In this document: positions 43,777 to 55,545 of the stretch, piece after piece
How positions within the stretch are numbered: position 1 is the first letter of the stretch
How the letters are laid out: each line of letters opens with the position of its first letter
NCBI GenBank assembly: GCA_022457155.1
Contig: JAJGOT010000053.1
Coordinates: 524,501 to 588,500 of the forward strand
Source: Cladopsammia gracilis
Taxonomy: Eukaryota > Cnidaria > Anthozoa > Scleractinia > Dendrophylliidae
DNA length: 64,000 bases
Direction: 5' to 3'
Notes under the pieces: model-generated
The model's database searches: none
What the model saw: only the letters and a program-made list of their open reading frames with translations
Told to the model about the DNA's origin: nothing
Position numbers and translations under genes: made by a program

Positions 43777-45371
43777 AAATGGGAAACGTATCTTTTTAAA
43801 GGGACTTTCCCGGATTCCTAGAAGATGGTCGGGGTACACATTGATCCCGAGAATTTCCAAAAAAAATTGAATAATTTCTAAGAAAATATTAAAGGTACAA
43901 ATTCATTCCAAAGAAGGTTATTGACATTTTTGTCCTACTTGATTCTCGACGTGTGTTAGTGGAACATTTTGCCTCGCTTTCATGCGGTTCAACAGCACAG
44001 CTGACCATTGCAACGCTGGCTCAAACACGTGCTTTCTTCCATAGGCCTGACTCTCGACTTGTTCGTGTAGGACGAGTTTTAAACTTTCTGTATTTGGTAA
44101 GTAAAATTTGTACTGCTTTGCTATCGTGTCATTTAAGGAGTTATTCCGTTAATTTCAAAGCATCGTTGATTGCAAATCATGCGAAAGGAGCGACATAAAA
44201 CGACCTACTGAAACCAAATCACGAGTTGAGCTGATTTACTCTGATCTGTGACAAACAAACTGAATTGAGCGAATGTGCTTGGTGGCCAGTGTGTCAAACA
44301 ACCCATTGTGGTCGCAAATATATATTAAAAGACATTTATCAGTGATTTATTACGCTTAGCTTTGTTGTCATTGTTCTTCTTGAACTACATCTGCTTAGTG
44401 CTGATGAAAACATTCCTTCCTCTTTACTACAGTCAATTTTGGACATCACTACTGGCAGCCTTCGCGCACCGTTTTCCTCGGGGAACAAGGAAATCAGAAA
44501 CGTCTGCGCGCAGGCTATACTACCGGACCTCCCTATATCTTTTTCGGGCAATTACGAAATATGATGCTTTATAAGTAGACCACCTACTCGCAGCACTTTA
44601 CCTTCCATTAGAAACCACTAGTTGTATTACTAAAAAATTTAACCATTGCTTATTTTAGCTACTTTTGAATAGATCAGTGTTTTTTAGCTGATTGTTATTC
44701 AATTTTCGACCACGAGCCTAAACACGTCTAGAACTTTCTATCATGACCTTTGGATTTGAATATTTTTTAGCTTTCAAAGTCAACAAAGCTTATAGTTGAG
44801 CGACCTATCAATGTCTAAAGTAGCTTTTAACGTACATTTAGGTTTAAAAGAACGCGTCTTGTTTAGGATTAACATTATATTCCCTTTGCCGAGAAACTTG
44901 TCAAATCAAAATCCTCTAGGCTCATGACATTTCTCAAAAATCATAGAAGGATTTCAATGCAATAAAATCAATCATTTCATGGAATTATTCACAAAAGTTT
45001 GGACGTCTGCCAGACATGCAGTGGCTGCACATCTGTGTGATCCAGTTTGAAGTGATTGCGTCCTTATTCAAAAGCTATATCAAGAACCACAAGAATCGAA
45101 AAACATACATAGCTGGATTGTGATCTATTGATCAATCTCCTGGGAAACATTGCCAACGAAATGAATATTTGTATCAAGACGAACTTAATCATCTTTACCT
45201 TATGAATAATCGAGGTTTTGTTTGGATTCCTCATCACCGTTCCTTACGTGGCATCATGCTCAGTCATCATCACAAAGATAGTGAAACTTGGTCTATTCGG
45301 AATTATACTTCACGGTGCTCGAAGGGAAAATTCCCTTGCCTGAAGTGAAAGCTTGACAAATCAACAGGAAC

Positions 45372-45533
45372 TTAAAGGCCCATGTTCACCCAATCTGCTT
45401 TGCGCGCCCGGGCTGATTTTCGCACAGACGGAAAATCGAAAAATCAATGTGCCAGCCAATCATAACGCTTCATTGAACAATTGAACTGTTTTAAAACAAA
45501 AACACAAGCGCGCAAAGCAGACTGGGTGATTAA
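45372..45533. mobile_element. MITE, AGGCCCA...TCACCCA family (copy 3), right end shortened
   Basis: TTAA flanks both sides (45372-45375 and 45530-45533). The left end AGGCCCATGTTCACCCAATC and right end GCAGACTGGGTGA pair, but the right end lacks the outermost ACATGGGCCT. Sister units of the array have AACT(T/C)AAATGG uninterrupted at this site. Confidence 0.7.
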
Positions 45534-46500
45534 ATGGAAAACTTAGCATTTTAAGGGGAATTTTCCGGATTCCTAGAAGATGGTCATCCCGAGTAAACAC
45601 TTTCAGAGAATTTACAAAAAAAAAATTGAATAATCTCTAAAATATATTAAATGTACAAATTCCTTTCATAGAAAGTTATTTACATTTTTTTATTACTTAA
45701 ATTTTAACCAATGCCTATTTAGCTACTTTTGGAAAGATCAGTGTTTTTGAACTGATTTACATGTTATTTAATTTTTGTCCACGAGCCTAAACACGTCTAG
45801 AATTTCCTATCATGACCTTTGGATTTGAATATTATTGAGCTTTCAAAGTCAACAACGCATACAGTTGAGCGACCTATCAATGTCTAAAGTAGCTTTTAGT
45901 CTACATCTAAGTTTAAAAGAATTATTAAATTATTCACATGCAAAAGTTTGAACCGTCTGCCAGACATGGAGTGGCTGCACATCTGTGTAATTCACATTGA
46001 AGCGATTGCGTCTGTAAGAGCTCCTTCTTCAAAAGCTTTATCAAGAACCACAAGAATAGAAAAACATACATAGCTGGATTGTGATCTATTGATCAGCCTC
46101 CTGGAAAATATTGCCCAAGAAATAAATATTTGCATCAAGACAAACTATCTTTACCTTATGACTAAGGTAAATATAATTTTGGTTAAAAAGATTAAAATTC
46201 TATTCCCTTTGCCGAGAAGCTTGACAAATCAAAATCCTCTAGGATCACGAAATTTCTCAAAAACTAGATAAGAATTTCATTGCAATAAAATCAGTCATTT
46301 AATTTCTTTGAATTATTCACTAAAGTTTGGACTACTGGGCATATAGTCTTTCTCAAACTCATTAACAAATCATGACGAGAACAGAAAGGAAATCACTACC
46401 GTGGAGGAGGTTTTAAAATCGTTTCTTAATTAGCATAGACTTGGCGATTTTATTCCTTCGTTTTCGTTCTACGCATTTAACGATCGGTTTGACAAGCTAC

Positions 46501-46643
46501 ATCAAACACTCGAAACAGTGTTTCATCAGATTTCCAAACACCTTGAAGTGGGTTAAAAAAAAAAACTCGGCAGCGCCTCGTTTTTCCAGCCGACTTCTCG
46601 GTGTTTGGAAATCTTATGATACACTGTTCCTTGTGTTTGATAT
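46501..46643. mobile_element. Hairpin MITE inside array unit (copy 1)
   Basis: ATCAAACACTCGAAACAGTG...GATTTCCAAACAC pairs with GTGTTTGGAAATC...CACTGTTCCTTGTGTTTGAT. The 80-codon plus-strand frame over it is a by-product. Confidence 0.75.
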
Positions 46644-47544
46644 ATTACATGAAGGACGATGGCTGCCTGCCCGCAGGCATTGAAAGCTGTGTGATAAGTT
46701 TCAAGCTACTGAGTCCCACATGCAGAGCTCCTAATTCAAAAGCTAGATCAAGAACCACAGGAATCGAAAAACATACATAGGAGGATTGTGATCTATTGAT
46801 CTCCTGGAAACTATTGCCCAAGAAATGAATATTTGCATCAAGACGAACTATCAGCTTTACCTTATGGATAATCGAGGATTTGTTTGGATTCCTCATCACC
46901 GTTCCTTACGTGGCATCATGCTCAGTCATCATCACAAAGATAGTGAAACCTGGTCTATTCGGAGTTATACTTCAAGGTGCTCGAAGGGAAAATTCCCTTG
47001 CCTGAAGTGAAAGCTTGACATATCAACAGGAACTCAAATGGAAAACTTAGCATTTTAAAGGGACTTTCCCGGATTCCTAGAAGATTGTCATCCGGAGTAA
47101 ACACTTTCCGAGAATTTACCAAAAAAATTGAATAATTTCTAAAATATATATATATTAATTGTGCAAATTCATTTCATAGAAAGTTATTTACAATCGAAAA
47201 ACATACATAGCTGGATTGTGATCCATTGAACAGTCTCCTGGAAAATATTGCTCAAGAAATGAATATTTTTATCAAGACGAACTATCTTAACCTTTATGAC
47301 TAAGGTAAAGATAATTTTGGTTAAAAAGATTAAAATTCTATTCCCTTTTCCGAGAAACTTGGCAAATCAAAGTCCTCTACTGGGCATGTAGTCTTTTTCA
47401 AACCATTAATAATTCATGACGAGAACAGAAAGGAAATCACTACCGTGAAGGAGGTTTTGAAATCGTTTCTTAATTAGCATAGATTTGGCGATTTTATTCG
47501 TTCGTTTTGGTTATACGCATTTAACGATCGGTTTGACAAGCTAC

Positions 47545-47688
47545 ATCAAACACTCGAAACAGTGTTTCATCAGATTTCCAAACACCTTGAAGTGGGTTAA
47601 AAGAAAAAACTCGGCAGCGCCTCGTTTTTCCAGCCGACTTCTTGGTGTTTGGAAATCTGATGAAACACTGTTCCTCGTGTTTGATATA
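47545..47688. mobile_element. Hairpin MITE inside array unit (copy 2)
   Basis: Same element as 46501-46643, carried in the neighbouring 1.04-kb duplicate, so the insertion predates that duplication. Confidence 0.75.
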
Positions 47689-49157
47689 TTACATGAAGGA
47701 CGATGGCTGCCTGCCCGCGGGCATTGAAAGCTGTGTGGTAGGTCTTAAGCTACTGAGTCCCACAGAGCTCCTAATTCAAAAGTTTGATCAAGAACCACAG
47801 GAATCGAGAGACATACATAGGAGGATTGTGATCTATTGATCTCCTAGTGGAAACTATTGCCCAAGAAATGAATATTTGCATCAAGACGAACTATGTTTAC
47901 CTTATGGATAATCGAGGATTTCTTTGGATTCCTCGTCACTGTTCCTTAAGTAGCATCATGCTAAGTCATAATCACAATGATATTGAAAACTGGTCTGTTC
48001 GGAATTATACTAAAAGGTGCTCAAAGGGAAAATTCCCTTGCCTGAAGTGAAAGCCTGCCGCATCAACAGGAACTTATTAAAATGGAATACTTATCATTTT
48101 AAAAGGACTTTCCCGGATTCCTAGAAGATGGTCATCCGGAGTAAACACTTTCCGAGAATTTACAAAAAAAAAATTAATAATTTCTAAAAAAATATATTAA
48201 ATGTACAAATTCATCCCGTAGAAAGTTATTTACATTTTTGGATAGATCAGTGTTTTTGAGCTGATTGTACGTTATTCAGTTTTAGATCACGAGCCTAAAC
48301 ACAGTAGTATTTCTTATTATGACTTGGATTTGAATTTTGTTGAGTTTCAAAAGTCAACAACGTTCACAGTTGAGCGACCTATCAATGAATAAAGTAGCTT
48401 TTAACCTACATCTAGGTTTAAAAGAACGCGTCTTGTTTAGGATTAAAATTCTATTCCCCTTGCGGAGTAACTTGTCAAATCAGAATCCTCTAGGCTCACG
48501 ACATTTCTCAAAAATCGTAGAAGAATTTCATTTCAATAAAATCAATCATTTCATCAAATTATTCAGAAAAGTTACGACCGTCTAGATATGCAATGGCTGC
48601 ACATCTGTATGATTAAAATTGAAGCGATTGCGTACCTATGAGCACCTTATTCAAAAGCTATATCACGGACCACAAGATTCGAAAAACATAGTTGCATAGC
48701 TGGATTGTGATCTATTGATCAGTCTCTTGGAAAATATTGCCCAAAAAATGAATATTTGCATCAAGACGAACTATCTTCACCTTTATGACTAAGGTAAAGA
48801 TAATTTTGGTTAAAAAGATTAAAATTCTATTCCCATTTCCGAGAAACTTGGCAAATCAAAATCCTCTAGGATCATGACATTTCTCACAAACCAGATAAGA
48901 ATTTCATTACAATAAAATCGGTCATTTAATTTCATGGAATTATTCACAAAAGTTTGGACTACTGGGCCTGTAGTCTATGAAGTCTGAAGCTGTTGTGTTT
49001 CTGATTTAAATGCTATACCAGAACCACAAGAATCGAAAAACATACTAAGTTGCATTGTGATCTTTTGATCTCCTTGGAAAATATTGCCAAAGAAAAGACA
49101 AGATGTCTTTTCCTCATGAATTTTCGATGACTTGTTTGGATTCTTCATCACCGTTCC

Positions 49158-49487
49158 TTAAGGCCCGTTTACACATGCGATTTTTGATGCGATTTTTGTC
49201 GCACTCTCCAATGCAACTTTTGTCGCAAGTGTAAACTAGCGGCGATTTCCTGTGCGATTTGGGTGCGACATTTGCTTTGATTTGCTGTGATTTCCCACAA
49301 ATCGCCGCCAAGTTGCATCAGGTTTTGAACATGTTCGAAACCTCTGCGACAGCTCGCGCCCAAATCGCACTGAAATCGCCGCCCGTTTACACATGCGATT
49401 TGAAGATGCAAATTGCGCGCGACAAAAGTTGCATCGACAAGTGCGACAAAAATTGCACAAAAAATCGCCTGTGTAAACGGACCTTTA
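49158..49487. mobile_element. PIF/Harbinger-type MITE with TTA target duplication
   Basis: The element 49161-49484 starts AGGCCCGTTTACACATGCGA and ends TGTGTAAACGGACCT, flanked by TTA (49158-49160 and 49485-49487). The array sister units read CGTTCCTTACGTGGC without the insertion, giving an empty site. The interior repeats TGCGATTT / GCGACAAAA words. Confidence 0.85.
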
Positions 49488-49739
49488 CGCAGCATATTGT
49501 GTGAGATGATCGATTCGGAATTATATATATTGGCGCTCAGAGGGAAAATTCACTTCATTGCCTGAAGTGAAAGCTTCACAAAAGTTGGGACTGAAATGGA
49601 AAAAAAATTCTTTTAGAAGAGACTTTCCCGAATTCCTAGAATATTGGCAAGGTATACATTAATCCCAAGTAAACTACACTTTCTGAGAATTTCCAGTAAA
49701 AATTGAATAATTTCTATAAAAACTTTTAAATGTACAATA

Positions 49740-50040
49740 TAGAACACCATTTTTACCACAATTGCCGGTAATCTCGCAATCTGATTGGTCGATGCGAGTG
49801 GTAAATGAGAGTACAGACATCGGTGCTGACGCTAACATCACGCAATGCCTATAAAAGCGCGCGCTTGAAAAAAATAAACCAATCAGATTGCGAGGAAGTT
49901 ATAGACAAAACAGATTTCCACCGGTTTTCCGTGGTGTGGACTCTTATTTACCACGATTTACATCATCACATGGTCAAAATGTTGTGGACTCACGAGGCGC
50001 AGCCGAGTGAGTCAGCAACAGTGGAAATTTGCTAAATGAA
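49740..50040. repeat. Inverted-repeat region, no gene
   Basis: CTCGCAATCTGATTGG (about 49771) and CCAATCAGATTGCGAG (about 49879) are inverse. The rest is unassigned. Confidence 0.5.
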
Positions 50041-50208
50041 GCACATTATTTTCCACCTAGCTCGGTTTTCTTTGTTCTTTTCAGGGGAATATATCACATA
50101 ACAACTGTCATTACAGTGTCTGAAAAGCTGGGTGCGGCTTTGAATGTAACAGGGGAGAGGCGGGGCTGAAAACAATAGCTGATAAAAATAGCAAAACAAA
50201 GGATTATA

Positions 50209-50330
50209 TATTCCCCTCAACATATTCCCCCCAACATATTCCCCTCAACATATTCCCCTCAACATATTCCCCTCAACATATTCCCCTCGACATATTCCCC
50301 TCGACATATTCCCCTCGCCTTAGTCCCCTA
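50209..50330 (+). repeat. 14-bp minisatellite
   Basis: CATATTCCCCTCAA repeated about eight times, the last units with CTCGA in place of CTCAA. Confidence 0.9.
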
Positions 50331-50624
50331 ATAACAAAATAGGGCGTAACAAGGAAAACACTCTAGCGTCGGACAATATTTTTTGTTTACAAAAAAGACA
50401 ACTTCATCAGTCATATTCCTACGTAATTAACTTGCCGGTTGCGACCAAAAAGCGAAATGTTAAGAACATTATTCGATGGTATCGTACCTCGATCCAGGTT
50501 TCGGGCCTTCCGTATGACGCCTCGTATTACGCTTGAACCTGAATATGTTTCCCCCGCTTTCCCTTGGAAGACACACCACAACCACTCCATTGATCTTCGA
50601 AAGATGAAGGCGGGCATTTGGACC

Positions 50625-50807
50625 ATGGCGAGACCACGAGTACTGTTCATTCATTTTCTTCTCTCTCTCTCCCTCCTTGTACTCATAACGAAGCAACGTG
50701 CTGAATGCAAATTTGGCAAAAGCAAAACATGTTTACCGTCTCGCTTCGCAATGTGCCGTGATCCCAATGCGGCCTTGCGGAATCATGGTTTTTTGCATTT
50801 GAATTGA
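50625..50807 (+). CDS. Possible small secreted peptide (60 aa), weak
   Basis: The frame starts ACCATGGCG, a favourable context. It opens with a convincing signal-peptide shape (MARPRVLFIHFLLSLSLLVL), then a probable cleavage near residue 26, and a mature part of about 34 residues with three cysteines (ECKFG, KTCLP, AMCRD). Upstream in-frame codons reach 50439 without a better start. No homologue is recognised and an odd cysteine count argues for caution. It could be a first exon or chance. Confidence 0.3.
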   Translation: MARPRVLFIHFLLSLSLLVLITKQRAECKFGKSKTCLPSRFAMCRDPNAALRNHGFLHLN

Positions 50808-51224
50808 ACGGAATGTTACTCTCCGAAAAATTAATAGTTCCTTTGTTTTAGAAAACCTCACAAGGTGGAAAATAAACATGTTATTGAACACTAGATATAG
50901 AATACTATCAAACACTTTATCGTATTTTATCGATTAAACGCCGGGCCCCAAATAAACGCCGGGTATAATAGAGGAAGTTGAGTGTAAGCCCCGGAAACGT
51001 TTATTTGTGGTATAATAAACTTAAGATTTAAGGGCAAAGTACACAGCTGCCAAGAAAAACGAATAATAACCCTTTCTTAAAAAATGGCGGGCGAGAATAA
51101 ACTGCTGATTCAAAGAAACGCTGGGTCCACTAGGCCAAGTTTGAAATAAACGCCAGGGGCGTTTAATTGAGAAAATACGGTATATTGAACACAATAGAGC
51201 ATAATCATAATCAATGGCTTGAGA

Positions 51225-51475
51225 TCATCGTCTAACCTTTTTAGGAAAGTTTCAGGTTTTCGTGCGCATTTCTTTTGCCTTCCATGTCTCCCAACTTTTA
51301 AGCAACATCGGCTTTTCTTACAATATTCAATAGCATCAAGATATTTGCCTAAGGAGTGGTAGGAAACGCCCAAATTCAAGTACGCCCATTCTTTCGCCAT
51401 CCATGTCACCTATCCCCATGGCAACTGCAAGGCTTTTCTTATGTTAATCAGTAGCTTTAAGGTAATTTTCTCAAA
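51225..51475 (-). pseudogene. Tetratricopeptide-repeat (TPR) gene relic
   Basis: The minus strand spells decayed TPR units: AYLNLGVSYHSLGKYLDAIE, then a GDM-G-like helix junction, in changing frames with internal stops (TD*HKKSLAVA). It matches the large cnidarian families of kinesin-light-chain-like TPR repeats. Only about two units survive. Confidence 0.65.
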
Positions 51476-51479
51476 CAAC

Positions 51480-52420
51480 AATAATTTATTGACAGTAGTT
51501 AAAGTAGAACTACGGAGCTTATCCAGGCGGGGCAAGCAAAGCAATGACACATCTTACAAAAAGAAAACTAAGAAAATTACAAGCTGAAAAAAAGAAGAAA
51601 AAAAAAACGCTATCTAATACATGCATTTCGTTGTAGTTACACAAATTTTAGGTGCGATAATTTATTACACAAATCTATATTACTACCTGAGGTATTTACA
51701 ACAAATTATTGAGTTAACTTCATAAAATATCTTATTAAATCAGTAACATCCAGGGGCGGATCCAGGATTTTTCTTAGGAGGGTGCACCTCTAAGGAATGA
51801 CGTAACTGAAGGGTGACGTAAACAAATTTTAAAAGCGAACAACGCAGACTAGGTCATCTCAGGGGGGGGGGGGTGCGCACCCCCTGCACCCTCCCCCTGG
51901 ATCCGCCCCTGACATCCGTATTATAACTATCGTCATGATATAAAACATCAAGGAGCATCGAATTAATTTTTTTTACGAAATTTAAATTTATTGAGAGTTT
52001 TAACAGAGTGGAATAGAGTTCCAAATAGATACACCGGTTCTAGTGAAAGAATTTTTCACTTTTTCAGTTCTGGAGAATTTGACAGAAAAGCATTCATTTG
52101 TAGATAATCGCGTATATAATGATGTGTTTTATGAATTTTAATAAACTTGTCAAGAAGATTTGTTAGGACTGCCTTAACATGGATGTCATACATTAAATAG
52201 CTTAGTTGTTGAAAAGACAAAAACTGTAAAGGAAGGCAGTTTGATTTAATAAAAAAGGGAATTGCATGTTCTCTGGGTTGACTTGCAAGCAGATCCTAGG
52301 CTGCAATACCCTCTTTCCTCACCAGTTTTGTCTTCCGCCAGGATTGCGATTTCTTTGCCTTATGCTTCGTCGTACCTGCCTTGAGATTGACAAACCTTTC
52401 CTTAGTTCCCATAGACATTA
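51480..52420. other. Intergenic sequence with one MITE
   Basis: No gene. The MITE at 51751-51911 is listed separately; the rest is AT-rich and unassigned. Confidence 0.45.
51746..51916. mobile_element. MITE with CAGGGGCGGATCCAGG termini
   Basis: Perfect 16-bp termini CAGGGGCGGATCCAGG (51751) and CCTGGATCCGCCCCTG (ending 51911), flanked by ACATC on both sides. An internal G11 run and GTGCACC / GGTGCGCACC arms are present. The termini resemble a widespread animal MITE type; the class is uncertain because the duplication looks like 5 bp. Confidence 0.85.
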
Positions 52421-52423
52421 CCC

Positions 52424-52780
52424 AGTAGTAGTAGCAGTAGCAGTAGCAGTAGCAGTAGCAGTAGCAGTAGCAGTAGCAGTAGCAGTAGCAGTAGCAGTAG
52501 TAGTAGCAGTAGCAGTAGCAGTAGCAGTAGTAGTAGTAGTAGTAGTAGCGGTAGCAGTAGCAGTAGCAGTAGTAGTAGTAGTAGCAGTAGCAGTAGCAGT
52601 AGCAGTAGCAGTAGTAGCAGTAGCAGTAGCAGTAGCAGTAGCAGTAGCAGCAGCAGCAGCAGCAGCAGTAGCAGTAGCAGTAGCAGTAGCAGTAGCAGTA
52701 GCAGTAGCAGTAGCAGTAGCAGTAGCAGTAGCAGTAGCAGTAGCAGTAGCAGTAGCAGTAGCAGTAGCAGTAGCAGTAGC

Positions 52781-52836
<56 letters not shown>
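52424..52836 (+). repeat. (GTAGCA)n/(GTAGTA)n repeat, about 410 bp
   Basis: Alternating AGTAGC and AGTAGT units with a short GCAGCAGCAGCAGCAGCA block at about 52646-52666 and a pure (AGT)n end. All long frames over it on either strand are composition artefacts. Confidence 0.95.
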
Positions 52837-52993
52837 GTACAGCTTCTTGCAGTTCTTTGTCTTGTTGTTTTCCGTCTTTTTTGGTAAACTCCATCGCGCA
52901 GCCATCTTAACATTTCTTTACGGTTATTTAGCAGAGGGCCCAATAACTGGGAAAGAGGCATTCCGTACATTTCAATTTCATATCTACGAAATA

Positions 52994-53164
52994 GATTTCA
53001 TTTTGCCGTGCGTCTGTTCAGTTATAGATCGCAGATAACGTCAAAATGTGATAAGAACAAAAAAGTGGCCAACCAGCCGCAGGCGAGTGTGTCACTGATG
53101 TTCTTACCACATTTTAACGTCTTCTGTGATCTATAACTGAACAGACGCACGGCAAAATGGAATC
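52994..53164. mobile_element. Hairpin MITE, TTGCCGTGCGTCTGTTCAG arms
   Basis: CATTTTGCCGTGCGTCTGTT...TATAGATC pairs with GATCTATAACTGAACAGACGC...CAAAATG across about 60 bp, including ACGTCAAAATGTG / CACATTTTAACGT. Confidence 0.8.
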
Positions 53165-53265
53165 TATTTGTTTTATACAATTACAAGGAAGAAAGATTAG
53201 CTTCGTAGCACTCGACTGTGTTCATGACTGTTCGATGATTTTTTTTTATAATTTCGGTATTTTTC

Positions 53266-53372
53266 ATACCCTGGGTGCCAGAGGTTTTTATTTTTTAGTG
53301 AAAACGGCGAGTTTGAGCGGCGAAGCCGCGACAACGAGGCGCCGAGAAAAAATAAAAACCTCTGGGCACTCG
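53266..53372. mobile_element. Short hairpin element
   Basis: GGGTGCCAGAGGTTTTTATT pairs with AATAAAAACCTCTGGGCACTC; the centre is GC-rich (GCGGCGAAGCCGC). Confidence 0.75.
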
Positions 53373-53524
53373 AGTACACAATCTCATTTCCATGCGATTT
53401 GTGGATCGGATATCTCACCAAACCGGTTTTAAACCTTGGGGGACCAACGCGTGTCTGTTTGTTTACATTAAATCTAACAGCTGACATGTTTAAAACGCGG
53501 TCGAGACAGAAATATTAAATCAAA

Positions 53525-53750
53525 TCCACTCCAGTGGAAAAGATACATCGATGACATTTTTTCACTGTAGAGTGTCGAGAAAAAGGAGATAGAAGATTTT
53601 ATTGTCCTTGCAAACAAACATTAATCTCAGACAAAGAAGTAAACTTTCTGGATACAACCGTTTTCAAAGGCGAGATATATATTTCAATCCTTGATATCCG
53701 CACGCAATTAATCCAGTACACCTATTTCTCTTCCTGTCACCTACCAGTGG
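53525..53750 (+). pseudogene. Reverse-transcriptase relic (Penelope-like or related)
   Basis: WKRYIDDIFSL, with the catalytic YxDD, begins at 53535. After a stop, EKKEIEDFIVLANKH follows, then in another frame DKEVNFLDTTVFKGE and ISILDIRTQ..QYTYFSSCH. Order and spacing match the fingers-to-thumb part of cnidarian retroelement RTs of this style. It is broken by several stops and frameshifts. The element class is inferred. Confidence 0.65.
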
Positions 53751-53829
53751 TCAGCGAAATCGCTCAGCGAGAATACCTGCAACTCCAAAGCACACCTCCG
53801 TGCTAGAGATAAAAATTAAATAGAGATAA

Positions 53830-55030
53830 AAATTTTCCTCGTTCAAACAAAACTCTAAAGGTCACACTCCACGATAACACGAATTAATAAATCGTGTCTG
53901 GCCTGTCAACACCTCTTTTCAAGACATCCTTGCGCTGAATAAATTTCAACAGCGCTTCTTTCTAAACTGGCTTTAGTTCTCTGATATTTTGAAAATTTGG
54001 ATACTAAAAAGTAATCCGCAGCGTTTCTTAAAGATCGCAAAAAGCCGCGATCTCTTTCTACGTCCGCCATTGTTGTTTGTGTGGCTTCATTTTGGGAAAC
54101 CGGTTTTTCACGCGCACGTTGCGAATTGTTTTGGTCCAGCCAATCGAAGTTGCTGTTGCATCGTTAACTCCCGGTAGAGTCTGGAAACAAGTAGGAGTAA
54201 CCAATCAGCGACCTAGTTCAGATTCTGAACTAGATCCTCGCATGGAAATGAGGTTGTATATTCGAGTGACCAGAGGTCCGTCTCGCGAGCTTCTTCTAAC
54301 CGTTTATGCGGTTAATTTCACTCATGATATTCAGAGAACGGACCTCTGGATCCAGGGTGTATTTTTCACGTCAGCAAAACTACTTTTCGCTTCCGTTTGT
54401 GTTTTTAATTGTCAAAAGCTTCTGCTAAACATTTTATCGATACCTTCACTTGCTCTTTCCGGAATAATCTCGTCCCCATTTTCAAAACTATCCGCCATGT
54501 TGGACGAAACCATGACGCCAACTGTGCTTATGTACTGTAATAGATCATAGGTAATGGCCAATCAAAATGCGCGTAGAATTCAGTATAGTGTATAAACTGT
54601 ACTACACCATATATTTGTATCCAATGTATTCTGTACGCAACGTTTGTACAGCACCATACCTTGTAGTAAAAGTGTCATTCCCGACAGAGTCAACAAATAC
54701 TGTACTTTCATACTTGTTGGGTGATAAGGCAGGTACCCGAATATGCGTCTCACCCAGAGCAGCTCTACGGGGCATACATGCTCTTCAGCCAACCAGCTTC
54801 AGTGTTATGCTTATGATGTTTTTACCAGTTTTACTGGGTAATTGCATAGTTGCCTGGTCACATATACACCATCTTCTTCTTCTTCTCGCCTGCCTTTCTT
54901 GCTCTCTGAAATGACTGCTACTGATCAGGCTACACCAGCCTTCTCTTATTTTGCTTTAGATTCGCTATAAGCGAGTAGAAAAGGGAAATTGGAATTGTTT
55001 TAGGTTGAGCCTGAAACAAGGTTTTAAGTT
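53830..55030. other. Intergenic sequence, no gene seen
   Basis: It contains a short inverted repeat CCAGAGGTCCGT / ACGGACCTCTGG (54270-54352). The 157-codon frame at 54077-54550 and others show no domain. Confidence 0.45.
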
Positions 55031-55545
55031 CAGGTTAGCAAGAGCAAGAGGCGAAAGAGCTCTAACACTTGTTTTTGTTTGATCTGTAACTCGCTCAAGC
55101 ACTTTCGTCAACTTTCATGTGGCTATCTTACTTTTCGCCGCATGCGCCCCCATGAACTCTCATGCATAGACCACAATAAATGTTCATGCCCTTTTCAGAA
55201 CTCACCGCCCCTCACCCCATCAACTCTTAATTGCGCTCTCGTCCACCTTTGTACGGCATACAAGGGAGACGATTGACTGTCCACACTTATTTAGAATCAA
55301 TCGCTCTCGTCACGAGAGGAAATGATTCTGAATTTAAGCTTTCTTATGAACTCTCGTGCGTTCTTAGCCATAGCAACAGTTATTCATTATCACCAACTTT
55401 TATGCGCTTCAATCAACTTTTCGCTGTTATAAACTCTCATGTCCTCTATTGTTAAGCTTATACATCAGCACTATTTGCCTTTAATAGTCAACTTTCGTGC
55501 GCTCTTATCAACTCCGATGAACTTCAATCAACTTTCATGTGCTCT
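55030..55545 (+). repeat. Degenerate minisatellite, CTCTCGTCAACTTTC words
   Basis: Irregular repeats of AACTCTCATG, CAACTTTCATGTGCTCT and similar words, an older part of the 60-bp array at 56255-56985. Confidence 0.6.

Larger units (their letters stand above)
43130..49600 (+). repeat. Array of at least eight decayed duplicated units
   Basis: A unit of roughly 0.5-1 kb recurs. It contains AAGCTATATCAAGAACCACA, ATACATAGCTGGATTGTGAT, ATGAATATTTGCATCAAGAC and GGGAAAATTCCCTTGCCTGA. The ATGAATATTT motif lies at about 43232, 45161, 46123, 46825, 47259, 47868 and 48748, with a degenerate copy near 49090. Units at 46.33-47.38 and 47.38-48.4 kb form a 1.04-kb tandem pair. Some copies keep a 47-67-codon frame ending KGKFPCLK, but others break it. 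I do not recognise the source. Confidence 0.8.

Noticed and set aside
46441..47727. Two similar 80-codon frames (MAILF...LPAR)
   Set aside because: Their similarity comes from a duplicated hairpin MITE; the frame crosses its inverted arms.
52266..52970. Long open frames on both strands rich in Val/Ala, Tyr/Cys, Leu or Thr/Ala
   Set aside because: All are readings of the GTAGCA/GTAGTA repeat; no frame has non-repeat coding signal.
54077..54914. Frames of 115-157 codons
   Set aside because: No domain, overlapping opposite frames, and an internal inverted repeat; insufficient evidence.
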